Assembly (NCBI GenBank): GCA_023014485.1
Contig: JAJOZX010003315.1
Coordinates: 248,001-312,000, forward strand
Source of the DNA: Bathynomus jamesi
Taxonomy: Eukaryota; Arthropoda; Malacostraca; Isopoda; Cirolanidae
Direction: 5' to 3'
Length of the DNA: 64,000 nucleotides
Below, one piece after another: positions 1 to 10,529 of the stretch. Numbering within the stretch: position 1 is the stretch's first letter; every line of letters begins with the position of its first letter. The translations under genes were made by a program, and so were the position numbers. The notes beneath the pieces are model-generated. The model was not told the origin of the DNA. It ran no database searches and worked only from the letters and a program-made list of their open reading frames with translations.

Positions 1-2699
1 TCTAGTTCTCGTAACCTTTCCCAGTAATTTAGTTCTTTGCACCCATTGATCTTGGCTGTGAAGCTTCTTTGGATCCCCTCCAGCTGTCTAATGTCTTCTT
101 TTTTATATGGGGATGTTAGGACCGAGCAGTATTCCAATTTGGGTATTATCAGGGTTTTCAGTAGAGGAATCATTACATTCCTATCCCTTCGTTTAAAGGT
201 TCTCAATATCTGACCCGTTATTCTCTTTGCTCTGTTTACTGCTATCTTATTTTGTGTTTCAAATTTCGCATCATCTGTCATTACAACCCCTAAATCTTTT
301 GCTCTGGAATTTCTCTGAATTTCCTGTCCATTTGGGGTATAATATTCCATGGACTTTAGGTCTTCTCTTTTTCCGTACCGTAATAGCTGAAATTTCTCGG
401 TGTTAAACTTCATATTGTTGTCTTCGTCCACTTGTAGATTTTGTTTATGTCGGTTTGTAGAGATCCTATGTCTTCTGGGTTTCTTATTTTTCTACTGATC
501 TTTGTGTCATCCGCAAAGGATGTTACTGTGCTGTCTCTGGTAACGTCCTCATCTATGTCAGTTAGCATGATTATGAAGAGTAGTGGAGCTAATACTGTTC
601 CTTGTGGTACTGAGCTGAGGACCTCTGATTCTGATGAAGATACTCCTTGTACTGTAACGACTTGCCTCCGCTCACTAAGGAAATTATATATCCATTTCCC
701 TACTTTTCCTGTTATTCCCATATATTTCAGTTTATGTATTATGATTCCGTGGTCACACTTGTCGAACGCTTTAGCAAAGTCTGTGTATAGTACATCATAG
801 TTTTCATTACTTTCAAGTGAATCAATAATGTTGTTGTAGTGTTCCATTAGTTGTGATAGGCATGATCTGCCTGATCGAAACCCGTGTTGGTTATCATTGA
901 ATTTTTTCTGAGTTTCCAAAAAGTCATAGATTTTCTGTCTAACTATTCTTTCAAATATTTTAGTGAGATGAGATGTAAGCGACACTGGCCTATAGTTTTT
1001 GGCCTCGGATCGATCTCCTCCTTTATATATTGGGACTATGTTCGCGCTCTTCAGGATGCCCGGTATTTCTCCCGTGTCTAATGATCGTCTCCATATCCAG
1101 TATAGGGGCTCAGCGATTGCATTCTTGCAGTTTTTGATCAGTGTGGCATTCCATTTATCCGGTCCTGCCGCTGAGTGTGTTTTTAGTTTCCCTATGGCTT
1201 GTGTAATATCATCCGTCGTAAAGTCGAAATCCGTTATACTTTCCCCTTGTGGTTCTTCTTCAAAGAACGCGTTTCTATCGCATATCAATTTGTCAGTTTT
1301 TGGGATACTGAAAGATGATTCATACTGAGCTTTTAATATTTCAGATACTTCTGTTAGATCATCAGATAAATCACTGTTCTCATTTTTTAAAGGTCCGATA
1401 GTCGCTTGGTTTTTCGACTTTCTTTTTGCGAAATTATAGAAGTACTTTGAGTTACCTTTATCGCTTCTATAGCGTCATCTTCTTTTTTTCTGTATGCTTC
1501 TCGATTGTTCCTGTATGACGACATCGATACTTTGTAGTTTATCATTTAATATTTTTCTGTTGTTATCTTTACAATTACTTAATTTTGCAGTCACTCTTTT
1601 TCTCTTTCGGAACAATGCCCTCTTTTGTCTTTCGAACCTGCTTCTCTTTCCTCTTTGTTGTATCTTTGGGACATGTTTTTCCACAATTTCTAACGTCTTC
1701 TCCTCTAACGTCATTAGCATCTCTTCCGTTGTCTTGGCCTCGAAAATGGTTTTCCAATCTATTACTTCCATGCTGGATGTCACATCTTCCCAGTTTATAG
1801 CTTTGGAGTGAAAATTAAAAATTTCGAATTTGCTTCTTTCTGTTGTGCGTGTTCTTTCCTTTCCTGTTGCCTTTATATTAGTTGTTATTTCAATGATTGT
1901 GGTCTGATATCATAGTTGGGGATATTTCTACATTATCAATTAGATTACTGTTGTTTGTGAATACCAAATCTAGGCAGTTGTTTTTTCTTGTGTTTTCTGT
2001 TATTTCTTGCGTTAACATAAATTCATCAGCTAAAGCTAGTAGCATTTTTACCTGCTCCTGGTCTTCTCGTGTGCCCCCCTTGTCCTGGTGTATACATATA
2101 TTTTTTCCTATCCTTTTATATTTCATGAATGGGAAATTAAAATCACCACAGAGAAAAATATTTGGGGTTGGAGAGTGTAGATCTTTTACTAAGTTTCTTA
2201 CCTCTGTAATGGAATCTGAAAATTTTGAGGTTGGCGTGTTTGGGGGTCTGTACATTACAATTAGTACCATATTTAATTTTTCAATTTTTGCTGCTACACA
2301 TTCTACGTAGTTGTTTGAGGTACTTATAGCCATTTCTGCTATGTGCCTTTCGCGTGTGTAAATAGCACATCCTCCTTTACGTCTCACTGTTCTGTCGGCT
2401 CGGAGGATGTTATAGTTGTCAATTTGTATTTCTTTTTTGTCAATACAGGACTCACAATTTTCACAGTTCGCCTGGCAGTCCTTTAGATGAGTTTCCGTGA
2501 GGCATGCAAAGTCTGCTCCGGCTTCTTGCATGAGTCCTTTCAGGTATGCAACTTTGTTCGTGGACTGGTTTGATTTAAGGCCCTGTATGTTGGCTAGGAT
2601 TATTTTTATTTTTTCTCTTTCTTTTTCGCATACAGGTGGTTCCGTTTGTTTTCCAATGGGGGTGCCGGTTTCGTTGCCTTGTGGTCCTCCGAGAATTTA
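1..2699 (-). pseudogene. LINE ORF2: endonuclease-reverse transcriptase, broken, runs off window
   Basis: Reading right to left, this encodes an apurinic-type endonuclease (about 2615-1890; motifs LANIQGLKS, TETHLKD, GDFNFP and ISDH), a basic linker (1880-1480) and a reverse transcriptase (1470-1; motifs AGPDKW, NYRPVSLTS, QHGFRSGRSC, DFAKAFDKCDH, PQGTVLAPLLF, FADDT, then the thumb with LEYCSVL and IQRS). This is the ORF2 layout of CR1/Jockey-group LINEs, which cut the target and copy RNA there. The frame is disrupted by a frameshift near 1898 just after SDH, a TGA at 1475-1477 and a one-base deletion near 427 between FADD and the thumb. The 3' end lies beyond position 1. ORF1 is directly upstream in the same frame, separated by two closely spaced stops. 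It is a dead copy. Family assignment is inferred from domain order; the exact clade is uncertain. Confidence 0.9.
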
Positions 2700-2705
2700 C
2701 TCTTT

Positions 2706-3703
2706 TTATCTTTGTCGGTACCTGTTGTCCCGATAACGCATGAAGTGTCTTTGTTCGTACCTTCTGTCCGGCTCTCGGATTTCTATATTTATATTTGTCA
2801 GCTGGTTTTGTAATTGCTGGAGAGTATTTAGCAGCTGAAATGTGTTGGCTGCGTCTAAAAAATTTCCACTCTTCTTTGATGTTCGTTTTTTCTGTTCCCT
2901 CGTTGCGTTCCTTTGAGGGTGGTGGTATCGGCATTTTTTTTCGTATTTGCAACTCCCATATCTTTCATAAGTGTTGCAGACCGTAAGATGGTGGAACATG
3001 CATTTCTTATCAAACTTGCAGTATCCACTTGTGTAATGCATTTTGCATAATGTGGGATGTGCATATATGCATTGCCCATCCCGATATCTGCAGTTTCCTT
3101 TCGCGTAGTATTTGCATACGATATTTTCTACGCTTCTGCTTTCTTTCTTATTATTTCCAAGTTCTTAGTTTTGGCATTATCATTATTTTTCTTTGGCTGT
3201 TTATTTTCTACGTTTTTAGTTATTATCTTTTTATCATTTCGCTCGTTGGACCGTTTGTCTACTTCGCCACTTTTACTTATTTCTTTCCTTTCATCTATGT
3301 CTTCCTTCCGTATTATTGTTTATATCGTTATTTGTTATTAAATTGTTGTTCGTTATTATATGCTGTTCGTTATTTCGTCTTCTCTCTCATCCACCCTGTT
3401 TTTCGTTGGGACCATTTCGGACCATGTCCCCATTATTTCATTCTTTTTTGTAACTTTCGAGTCTGCTATCTCCATTTCTTTAAAGACCGCGAAAGAATTT
3501 ACGGTCTGTGTACATGCGCCACATAGAAATTTGATCCCCACGACGTGTTTCGCGTTCGAGACAAGAGTTATTTCCCGATCATTCCAATTCATGCAGTTAA
3601 AGTCGTTTAATCGTTGGCAGAAATCACATCTAATCGCTAGGCTTTCCGTTGTTACTAAATTGCACAAATTACAGATTAAGTGAGAATTTGGACCCATATC
3701 CAT
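2706..3703 (-). pseudogene. LINE ORF1 with PHD-like finger and three tandem CCCH zinc fingers
   Basis: The N-terminal part (3703-3356) has a cysteine pattern CNLC, CDFC, FNCMNW, CGAC that resembles the PHD-type finger known in some CR1-group ORF1 proteins, with the usual histidine position apparently occupied by aspartate. A charged Asn/Lys-rich linker follows. At 3119-2960 there are three consecutive CCCH fingers, C-x7-C-x6-C-x3-H then two of C-x8-C-x5-C-x3-H, the class that usually binds single-stranded RNA. The tail is Arg/Gln-rich and ends at the TAA at 2706-2708. The frame is interrupted near 3356 (in-frame stops) and near 3135 (stop and frame change), so this is a decayed copy. The role is inferred: binding element RNA to form the retrotransposition particle. 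The PHD plus triple CCCH pairing is unusual to me. The start at 3703 is the first ATG of the open stretch. Confidence 0.75.
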
Positions 3704-4134
3704 GATATTCCTTAATTAGCGTAAGAAGAAATACCCACACAAATTCTTTATTTTATTTTTATTTTTATTCTGTTTCTTTCCTTTCGATGGTCGAGGGTAT
3801 TTCGAGGGTTTTCTGACCTTTGCGTTTTATGACCTTTTTCCTGCTTTGTTTCAAACTTTCTCGAATGCCAACCGTATTTCGTTTTGAATATATACGTTAA
3901 AATTGGTGATAAATTATGTAAACTGTATTGCACTTTCTTAATTTTAATGAAGTTCACTTTATAATTTATATGCACGGATTCACTGATACTTTATACACTT
4001 TCGGGTGCAAACAGAATAAACCGCCGAGTAGATTATTCCCTTCTAATTTGGGTGTTAAATACAGAGAGCAAAACAACACGTCCATTCACCACAGGGTACA
4101 AGCAACACATATATATATATATATATATATATAT
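3704..4134. other. A/T-rich spacer ending in (TA)n
   Basis: No coding or RNA feature is visible. It may include the 5' untranslated part of the LINE to its left. It ends in a (TA)n run at about 4099-4134 which abuts the next element. Confidence 0.5.
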
Positions 4135-5570
4135 CAGTGGCGACGGAGGGGATCAGGCAGTTCAGGTTGAGCCTGACCTGTTAGTTCTCCTGCTAGGGAC
4201 GTAAAAAAACTAACATAAAAAAACTAACAATACACAATCCTATCTCTTGTCAAGTTGTCAGGACAAAAATTTCCATCCATCCATCTATGATCTAAACCCC
4301 ATTTCTCCATTGAGGGTGGGGAGAGAGACGCGGAAAGAGAAGCAAGATATGTGGCTAAAAATTTTGAGTCATATCTTTACTTTATAAAACATTTTATAAT
4401 GACCATGTTAGGATTTATAAATAAGGTTATATAGCTATTTGCCTATACACTGTGACTGTACATAAAGTTAATTAGTACTGTATTATTACGCATCTTCTCA
4501 AATAACAAAGCCTTACAATTCGCATAAAAATGCACAATTCCACGTCTTGTCAGGCAAACAATTTTAAACCTGATGTCTCTCTTTGAAACATGTTATGATG
4601 TAAATCTTATGATTTATTTATAATGTTATAAAATCATTTGGATATTCACTATACGTAAAGTTAATTAGTATTTTAATTGATTTATTACTTTGTATCCACC
4701 GAATAACCAAGTTTTTAATGTTCGAAGTCAGACAAATTCCTATTTGCCTGACGACTTGCTGCTGTGTCAAATATATATGATATTATCATCTTGAATTACT
4801 AAACATTTAAATGCAATATTTGCATATCATACTGGCAGTTGGGTATTTCTATATATTCTACTTTTGCATAGTACAGTAAATTTTAGGAAATTTAATACAC
4901 AACATATGGAAAGTGTTCATTTTATATAAAATCTGTCAAATCTGCGTCGAAACAGAGGTATGACGTCACGTGGTGACGTCAACGCGTTGCATACGACGTG
5001 GTAGCATTCTGAATACCTCTGTAACAGCCTTGAAGGAACGATTTGAATGCATTCAGGAGTTCTCATTTTTTGAGCTGTTGAATTCATTAATGTTTGCAGT
5101 ATATAAAGAAAATTTCCAAAAAACTTAATAGAAGCACTTGAATATAAGTACAGTAATCTATTTGACGTAAAAGCTTTAACGTCAAAATTGAAATACATCT
5201 ATCAGGACTCTGACTTTTGTCAGTGCAAACATGAAAAAGAAATTTTAAAGCTTTGTCTTGACCTTGGACTTAAAACAGCCTTACCTGAAACGATCAAATT
5301 AATTCGGCTCCTTTTGACAATCCCATAACCAGGGTGTCAACGGAAAGAAGTTTTTCAACGCTTAACAGAATAAAGACGTACCTAAGGAATGCCATGTCAG
5401 AGGAAAGGCTGTCTAGTTTAGCAAGAATTGCCATCGAGAAAGAAATTGTAATATCGCTAGAGAAGAATAAAATGTTGCACGACAAAGTAATTGAAGAATT
5501 TCCATTAAAACCAAAAAGATTGGAGTTCATGTATAAATAAATAAAGTAAGGCGATGTTTTATTTCCTAAA
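4135..5570 (+). mobile_element. hAT-type DNA transposon remnant
   Basis: It begins just after a (TA)n run with CAGTGGCGACGGAGGGG, which resembles the CAGTGGCG start common among hAT elements. Its 3' part encodes the hAT dimerisation domain (about 4930-5540). Most of 4200-4900 is A/T-rich without reading frame. I find no matching CGCCACTG end, so the right terminus is lost or undefined. Confidence 0.6.
4930..5540 (+). pseudogene. hAT transposase C-terminal fragment (ZMYM1-like)
   Basis: The open stretch 5334-5540 encodes TERSFSTLNRIKTYLRNAM followed by RLSSLARIAIEKEI, which is the C-terminal hAT dimerisation region shared with ZMYM1-like proteins. Weaker upstream translation in the same strand (LKERFECIQEF, then SNLFDVKALTSKLK and ETIKLIRLLLTIP) extends the similarity to about 4930, with frame changes near 5105 and 5320. 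The N-terminal BED or TTF finger and the catalytic core are not recognisable. Known members use this domain for oligomerisation of the transposase; this one cannot be functional. Confidence 0.75.
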
Positions 5571-5689
5571 TTTATGCCAGTTAAAAATATTCTAATTATC
5601 ATACATAATACATATCACAGTGATATAAGTATAAAATTATACAGTTTAGTAGTATGGTCGCAAAATGGGAGAGTGCAATTGCAAATGTT

Positions 5690-5925
5690 GGTCAATGGTG
5701 CAAAAGGGGGTAGGGGTAATATTGCAAAGGAGCATGGGGTAATGTTGCAAAGGGGAGGAGGTATTGTAACAAGGGGTTATGCAACAAGGGGTATCCCCCA
5801 AGTTGCATGAAGGGGGTTATGCAACAAGGGGGTATCCCCCAAGTTGCATGAAGGGGAGGAGGTTATGCAACAAGGGGTAGGGGGGAACCACCACGTTGCA
5901 TGAAGGGGGAGCTTTAGGGGAGAAG
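5690..5925. repeat. G-rich minisatellite
   Basis: Imperfect tandem units of roughly 40-55 bp share TTATGCAACAAGGGG, TATCCCCCAAGTTGCATG and AAGGGG. The G-runs are all on the + strand. No coding sense is apparent. Confidence 0.75.
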
Positions 5926-5949
5926 GTGGGACGGCCTCACCCCCCAAAG

Positions 5950-6854
5950 GGGTATCCTAACCTAAGAAGGACAGAGCTACAAGGAGTTACAAGGAAAAGA
6001 AGTACCTCAAAAGGCTTTGCGGCCCATACCGAGGAGGTACCAATGGCAACGGGTGCCAGGGAAAATTTTCCACACCTTCAAATAGTGTGCAAGATTTGGT
6101 CTAACCTTTTCTTGAAATGATCCACAGAGGAATTGTTCACAACTTCTGAAGGTAACCTGTTCCGTGTCACAGATCTTATAAGTAAAGTAATTCCAACACA
6201 CTAGTCCTAAACCGTTTCAACTCCAACTTCCAACCATTATTGCGAGTTGGGTTATCATTTAAACTAAACATGCTTCTAAAATCGACATCGTTCAACCGGC
6301 GTAAAAACTTGAAAATCTCGATGAGTTGACCGCGCAGCCTCCGAGTTTCCAGCGAAAACAAAGTCAGGGCGCGTAACCGTCGATTGTAGCCCATATGCCT
6401 AACGGAACGGAAGGAATTAACTTTGTGGCCCTAGCCTGCACTCGCTCCAGCCTCTCAATATCTTTCCTGAGGGTGGGCGACCAGAACTGCACAGCATACT
6501 CCAGGTGCGGCCAAACCAGGGAATTGTTCAGAGAGAGCACAATCTCCTTCCGAAACTAAAATTGCCTCCTGATATAACCTAACAGCTTCTGGGCTTTCTT
6601 TTCCACCTCTGTGCACTGTTTCGTAAACTTAAGGTCGCTGCTAATTAGCACATCCAAGTCCTTTTCCAAATCAGTGGCCTCGATATTACTCCCCAACATC
6701 GAGTAGTCCGACTTGGGATTGGCGTAGCCAATATGCATCACCTTGCATTTACCCAAGTTAAACGGCACTTGCCATTTTTCGGACCACTCTCCTATCCTAC
6801 GTAGGTCCGCACGCAGTTTCTCGATCGCTTCGGACGTCCCAACATTGGCCCCCA

Positions 6855-6856
<2 letters not shown>
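5950..6856 (-). pseudogene. 5'-truncated LINE copy (family of the 57-61 kb element)
   Basis: The minus strand encodes the end of a reverse transcriptase: at 6855-6556 residues with LGKCKVMHIGYANPKS and the thumb region, then at 6394-6176 MGYNRRLRALTLFSLETRR. Both match the element at 57-61 kb almost residue for residue, and the untranslated tail with GCCGCAAAGCC and the repeated TTGTAACTCC end also matches. It starts abruptly at a (GA)n tract at 6856, the usual 5' truncation of LINE insertions. The frame breaks at 6555 and again around 6395 and 6175. It is a non-functional copy of roughly the last 900 bp. Confidence 0.85.

Positions 6857-6882
<26 letters not shown>
6856..6882. repeat. (GA)n microsatellite
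   Basis: Simple AG repeat that marks the 5' truncation point of the LINE fragment on its left. Confidence 0.9.
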
Positions 6883-6885
<3 letters not shown>

Positions 6886-6954
6886 ATCCTTCGCCTGGCA
6901 CCAGCCAGACGCATAATGCGAGCCCAGGGTACCAACTTCTGTTATATAGAAGGT

Positions 6955-7185
6955 CGGGAGTTGCCAGATAGCGCCATTTATTTATATATGGAGGGGTTGC
7001 CAGAGAGCACTATTTTAATTATTTATTTATTAAAGGTAAGAGAAAGATGCTCTCAATGCTTAGAGGGGGTTGCCAGTTATTGAATTTATTTATTTATATA
7101 GCAACGGTTACAGATTATTGAATTTATTTATATATAGAGGGTTGCCAGAGAGCACCATTTATTTTAATTATTTATTAAAACGTCG
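6955..7185. repeat. Degenerate tandem repeat with GGTTGCCAGAGAGCACC motif
   Basis: The phrase GGGTTGCCAGAGAGCACCAT followed by TTTATTTATATA recurs four to five times with indels. It is non-coding. Confidence 0.6.
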
Positions 7186-7303
7186 TGTAAATCCATACAA
7201 TCTGAGAAAAAAATAAATAAGATAAATTCCAATAACAGACATTGAATGAAAAAACAAATGATAGAAAATAAATATCGAATAAAAAATAATAATACACACT
7301 TTA

Positions 7304-7307
<4 letters not shown>

Positions 7308-7369
<62 letters not shown>

Positions 7370-7378
7370 ATATATATA

Positions 7379-7448
<70 letters not shown>
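7308..7448. repeat. (TA)n microsatellite with (TG)n interruptions
   Basis: About 140 bp of TA dinucleotides interrupted by two short TG/CA runs. Confidence 0.95.
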
Positions 7449-7451
<3 letters not shown>

Positions 7452-8344
7452 TTATAGTTTCAAGGTTATTTATTCTCTTTTATCATATATTTTTTCATAA
7501 AGAAAATTCTGCGAAATCAGAGTAAAAGCAAAGAGGATGCACGAAAACAGACAAGCAAGCAAACGTGCAATCTGAAACGAGAAACTAAGTACACTAAAAT
7601 TGACAATAAACATTATAATATTATCATAAAATATTTATAATGTTTATTGTTAATTTTATTAACTTCCCTATAAATCGGAAGACACGAATTGCTTTCAAAA
7701 CACTAAAAAAAATTAAGCAAATTTTTTTAATCTTTTGCACGAGAAGGAATGGGACAAAAACGCATAAAAACGCACGATATAAACAGGTGAATTGCCAGAG
7801 GTTACTCGAAAGCCACGCACGAGCCATGTAGGAATGCGGATGTCCCTATTTTCTAACTGACCGCATCCTTTCTGTGACAAAATTCTCTCTCTCTCTCTCT
7901 CTCTCCTACGGATCTGTTCCATTTTAAAAGAACTTAATCAATATCTCGCGAGTTTTAATAAAAAAAATATTCAAAAAACTTTCAAATTATTTTTAAGACA
8001 CTTGAAAAAGAGTTCGAAAGTCTTCCCTTAATATGAATACAATTCAGTTTATAAAAAAATCTGGCAATTTTATTCAATGAAGATATTAACATCAATGAAT
8101 TTACGCTTAAAATTTTTTAAATTACATCCTGATAAATTTAACCGCTGCAGAGGGAATCAATCTATCTATTAAATTTATATAGGGGGAGGAGGAGATCAGA
8201 CAGCAATTCCCTCCCTTAACACAAGAAATACACACTTTAAACGATGGAATATAAGCATAAAAAATAATAATAGAGGAGATCAGACAGCAATTCACTCATT
8301 CACCAGACCGAGAGACATTACTATATATATATATATTATATATT
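7449..8344. other. Non-coding A/T-rich spacer
   Basis: No gene is seen. It holds a short palindrome around 7605-7660 (AATAAACATTATAATA and its complement), a (CT)n run at 7882-7905 and a repeated phrase GAGGAGATCAGACAGCAATT at about 8188 and 8272. Confidence 0.5.
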
Positions 8345-8625
8345 GTAAAGAACGACGCTTGTATAGAAGAACGTTCTGCAGAAGATGAGGAGGGAGAACG
8401 AACAAATGAAAAATGAGGTAACCACCCGGGAATCGAACCCGGGATCTTCCGATTGCCGGTCAGATATGCTAACCACTACACCATGGGCCTCGATTAATCA
8501 GAAGTCGTAATTCTCCTAATACGAGCAGAAACCAATGCCCTGAGGGGGCACCTCCCGCATGCCGCACATATATACATTTTAACTGCAAATAACACAGTAT
8601 AAATAATGTAAAGAACGACGCTTGA
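8345..8625 (-). mobile_element. tRNA-derived SINE, family A, copy 1
   Basis: The minus strand carries a tRNA-like core (8489-8419) with an A box around TGGTGTAGTGGTTAGC and a B box GGTTCGATTCC. It is flanked on both sides by family sequence (AACGACGCTT, AACTGCAAATAACAC). The same unit recurs at 22.86-23.44 kb and 35.87-36.02 kb. The tRNA-like core folds as a cloverleaf with anticodon-loop CCGGCAA, but position 33 is C instead of U, which argues against a working tRNA. Confidence 0.75.
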
Positions 8626-8685
8626 GATATTTACAGGTGATCCCTTGAAAAGAGGAAACAAACTTATACATATGCAAATAAGAGT
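8626..8685 (+). mobile_element. Fragment of Polinton DNA polymerase B gene
   Basis: About 55 bp from GAGATATTTACAGGTGATCC onwards are nearly identical to 19168-19225 inside the Polinton polymerase gene. The fragment abuts the SINE on its left. At the codon where the main copy has TAA (19216-19218) this fragment has CAA. Confidence 0.8.
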
Positions 8686-8898
8686 GACATAATTGACAGC
8701 TAAAATATGCAGGACCCATGTATATTTAATGTTGCAACTCATCATTTCTATGTCTGACTTTGGCGGCGAGGCTCTGGTTCGTTCCAGCATACTGGCTCCT
8801 GGGTTGGGTGGGTACTCGCCCTGTTAATGAACGACGAAAAAGGTATCTCTATTTACGTTATCGAACCTTTCTCTAACTAATGATTTATAAAGTTTTAT
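8686..8898. other. Unassigned spacer
   Basis: No feature is recognisable between the Polinton fragment and the left end of the mariner-like element. Confidence 0.4.
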
Positions 8899-10516
8899 AT
8901 CGGGTGGCCAAAAAAACTTTACTTAATTCAAAGTTTAATAACTGCAACAATTCAAAACTTATGCGATTGAGCTTTGGCACACATTAACAGATGGTTATAA
9001 TCTATAATTGCTGGAATTTTCAAATATGTAGGTTCTATAGTTTTGTTACAGTGAACAATTTAAAAGCATATGTCTAAAAATAGCATGCCGAAGAAAATGA
9101 ATTTGAACTTAACAAAATTTACTTAAACAAATGGTCAATGTGACCACCTCCCTGTTGGTAAACTGCCCTCAATCGCTTCTTCCACGAGGAGATGCACTTT
9201 CGAACCTCATCTAAGGTGATATCCTCCCATGCTCTACTGATTTTCTCCTTAAGTTCATCTCCGGTGAATTTGTCTTTCTGGCTGCCGTAAACCTTCACCA
9301 TGAGGGAATCCCATACTGAATAGTCCATCGGATTACAGTCGGGAGACTGAGGCGGCCATTCATCCTTTTTGATGAAATTAGGGGTCTCTTGCTCTAGATG
9401 ATTTTGGGTCGCTCGGCTTGAATGGGCGGGTGCCCCATCTTGCTGGAAAATGTAGGCCTCATCAGGATACAGCTGACGACAATCAGGAAGTAACCCATTA
9501 TCTAACAGGTTGATGTAGCGCTCAGAGTTAACTTTAGTTTCGTTTGTGGCAATAAAATGAATTCGTGTTTTCCCCTTCCATGAAATTCCCGCCGATACCA
9601 TTACTTTTCTGCTGAATCGTGAGGTTTCATGATAAAGCCTGGAGGGAGGAATGTCCTTTTTCCTTGAACCATAAACCCTGTCATTTTGCCTGTTTTTGGC
9701 CACCTCCAACGTGAAATCCTTTTCGTCTGTAAACACAACTTTTTGCACGTCTTCAGCTGAGTAGCGTTCATATAGGGATTTACAGCGGGTCTTTCTACGC
9801 TGTCTTACATTCTGATCACGCCGAGAAACTCGAATTCTCTTGTAGGCCTTCAATTTCAAACGTTTTACAATCCCTTGTACAGAGGAGCGAGAAATCCCAA
9901 GGTCGTACGCAATCTGTCTCTGGGAGCGATGAGTTCCTGGTGTATTCTCCTGGGATTGAATCAGTTCCTCCACGGCAGCCTTATTTTCTTCTGTTGAAAC
10001 ACTTTTGGGCCTGCCGCTGCCGGGTTTTCTAGCTGTTGATCCAGTATCCTTTATCTTTCTTATTAAGTTATAAACACTTTGACGAGTCCAGTTCTTTGCG
10101 GGGAATTCTCGGACAATCCTATTTCCATTCCAACCTTTTTCCTTGACACATGCTTCTATGATGGCTTTATCACTTTTACTTAACGTCATGCTGGCGGGGT
10201 TTTAGCGGAAAAATAAAAGAAAGCAAATTCACATTAGGTTTAGCCTACGCCAGCGCGCGTGTCATACTACGCTACATTAGGTTTAGCCTACGCTAGCGCA
10301 CGTACGTGTCAGATGCACACGAGGCATGCTATTTTTAGACATATGCTTTTAAATTGTTCACTGTAACAAAACTATAGAACCTACATATTTGAAAATTCCA
10401 GCAATTATAGATTATATGCATCTGTTAATGTGTGCAAAATCTCAATCGCATAAGTTTTGAATTGTTGCAGTTATTAAACTTTCAATTAAGTAAAGTTTTT
10501 TTGTGGCCACCCGATA
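8899..10516 (-). mobile_element. Complete DD37D mariner-like transposon with long inverted repeats
   Basis: The left end (8899-9089) and right end (10323-10516) are inverted copies of about 190 bp, starting TATCGGGTGGCC, with only scattered differences. The flanks on both sides read TA, the target duplication of the Tc1/mariner superfamily, though adjoining TATA makes the exact boundary ambiguous. One intact transposase gene occupies most of the interior. Between gene and right repeat there is a direct repeat of CACATTAGGTTTAGCCTACG at about 10230 and 10273. The long inverted repeats and open gene suggest a recent insertion. Confidence 0.92.
9119..10189 (-). CDS. DD37D mariner-like (Tc1/mariner superfamily) transposase, intact
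   Basis: An uninterrupted 356-residue protein. The N-terminal ~120 residues form two helix-turn-helix DNA-binding segments (about 5-55 and 85-115) joined by the GRPKS hook at 59-63. The catalytic domain shows D155 in FTDEKD, D251 in QQDGAPAH and D289 in SPDCNPMDY, with 37 residues between the second and third aspartates, the DD37D (maT-type) spacing. In known relatives these acidic residues bind two metal ions and cut and join DNA at a TA target. The length is normal for the superfamily and the start is the first ATG of the open frame, about 135 bp inside the right inverted repeat. No stop or frameshift is visible. Whether it is active cannot be told from sequence. It encodes no host function. 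Confidence 0.95.
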   Translation of the reverse strand: MTLSKSDKAIIEACVKEKGWNGNRIVREFPAKNWTRQSVYNLIRKIKDTGSTARKPGSGRPKSVSTEENKAAVEELIQSQENTPGTHRSQRQIAYDLGISRSSVQGIVKRLKLKAYKRIRVSRRDQNVRQRRKTRCKSLYERYSAEDVQKVVFTDEKDFTLEVAKNRQNDRVYGSRKKDIPPSRLYHETSRFSRKVMVSAGISWKGKTRIHFIATNETKVNSERYINLLDNGLLPDCRQLYPDEAYIFQQDGAPAHSSRATQNHLEQETPNFIKKDEWPPQSPDCNPMDYSVWDSLMVKVYGSQKDKFTGDELKEKISRAWEDITLDEVRKCISSWKKRLRAVYQQGGGHIDHLFK

Positions 10517-10529
10517 TATAGTGAATGTC

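Noticed and set aside
3029..3526. Plus-strand frame rich in Phe/Tyr/Leu resembling a membrane protein
   Set aside because: It is the complement of the Lys/Asn-rich ORF1 linker and CCCH region; hydrophobicity follows from the T-rich complement.
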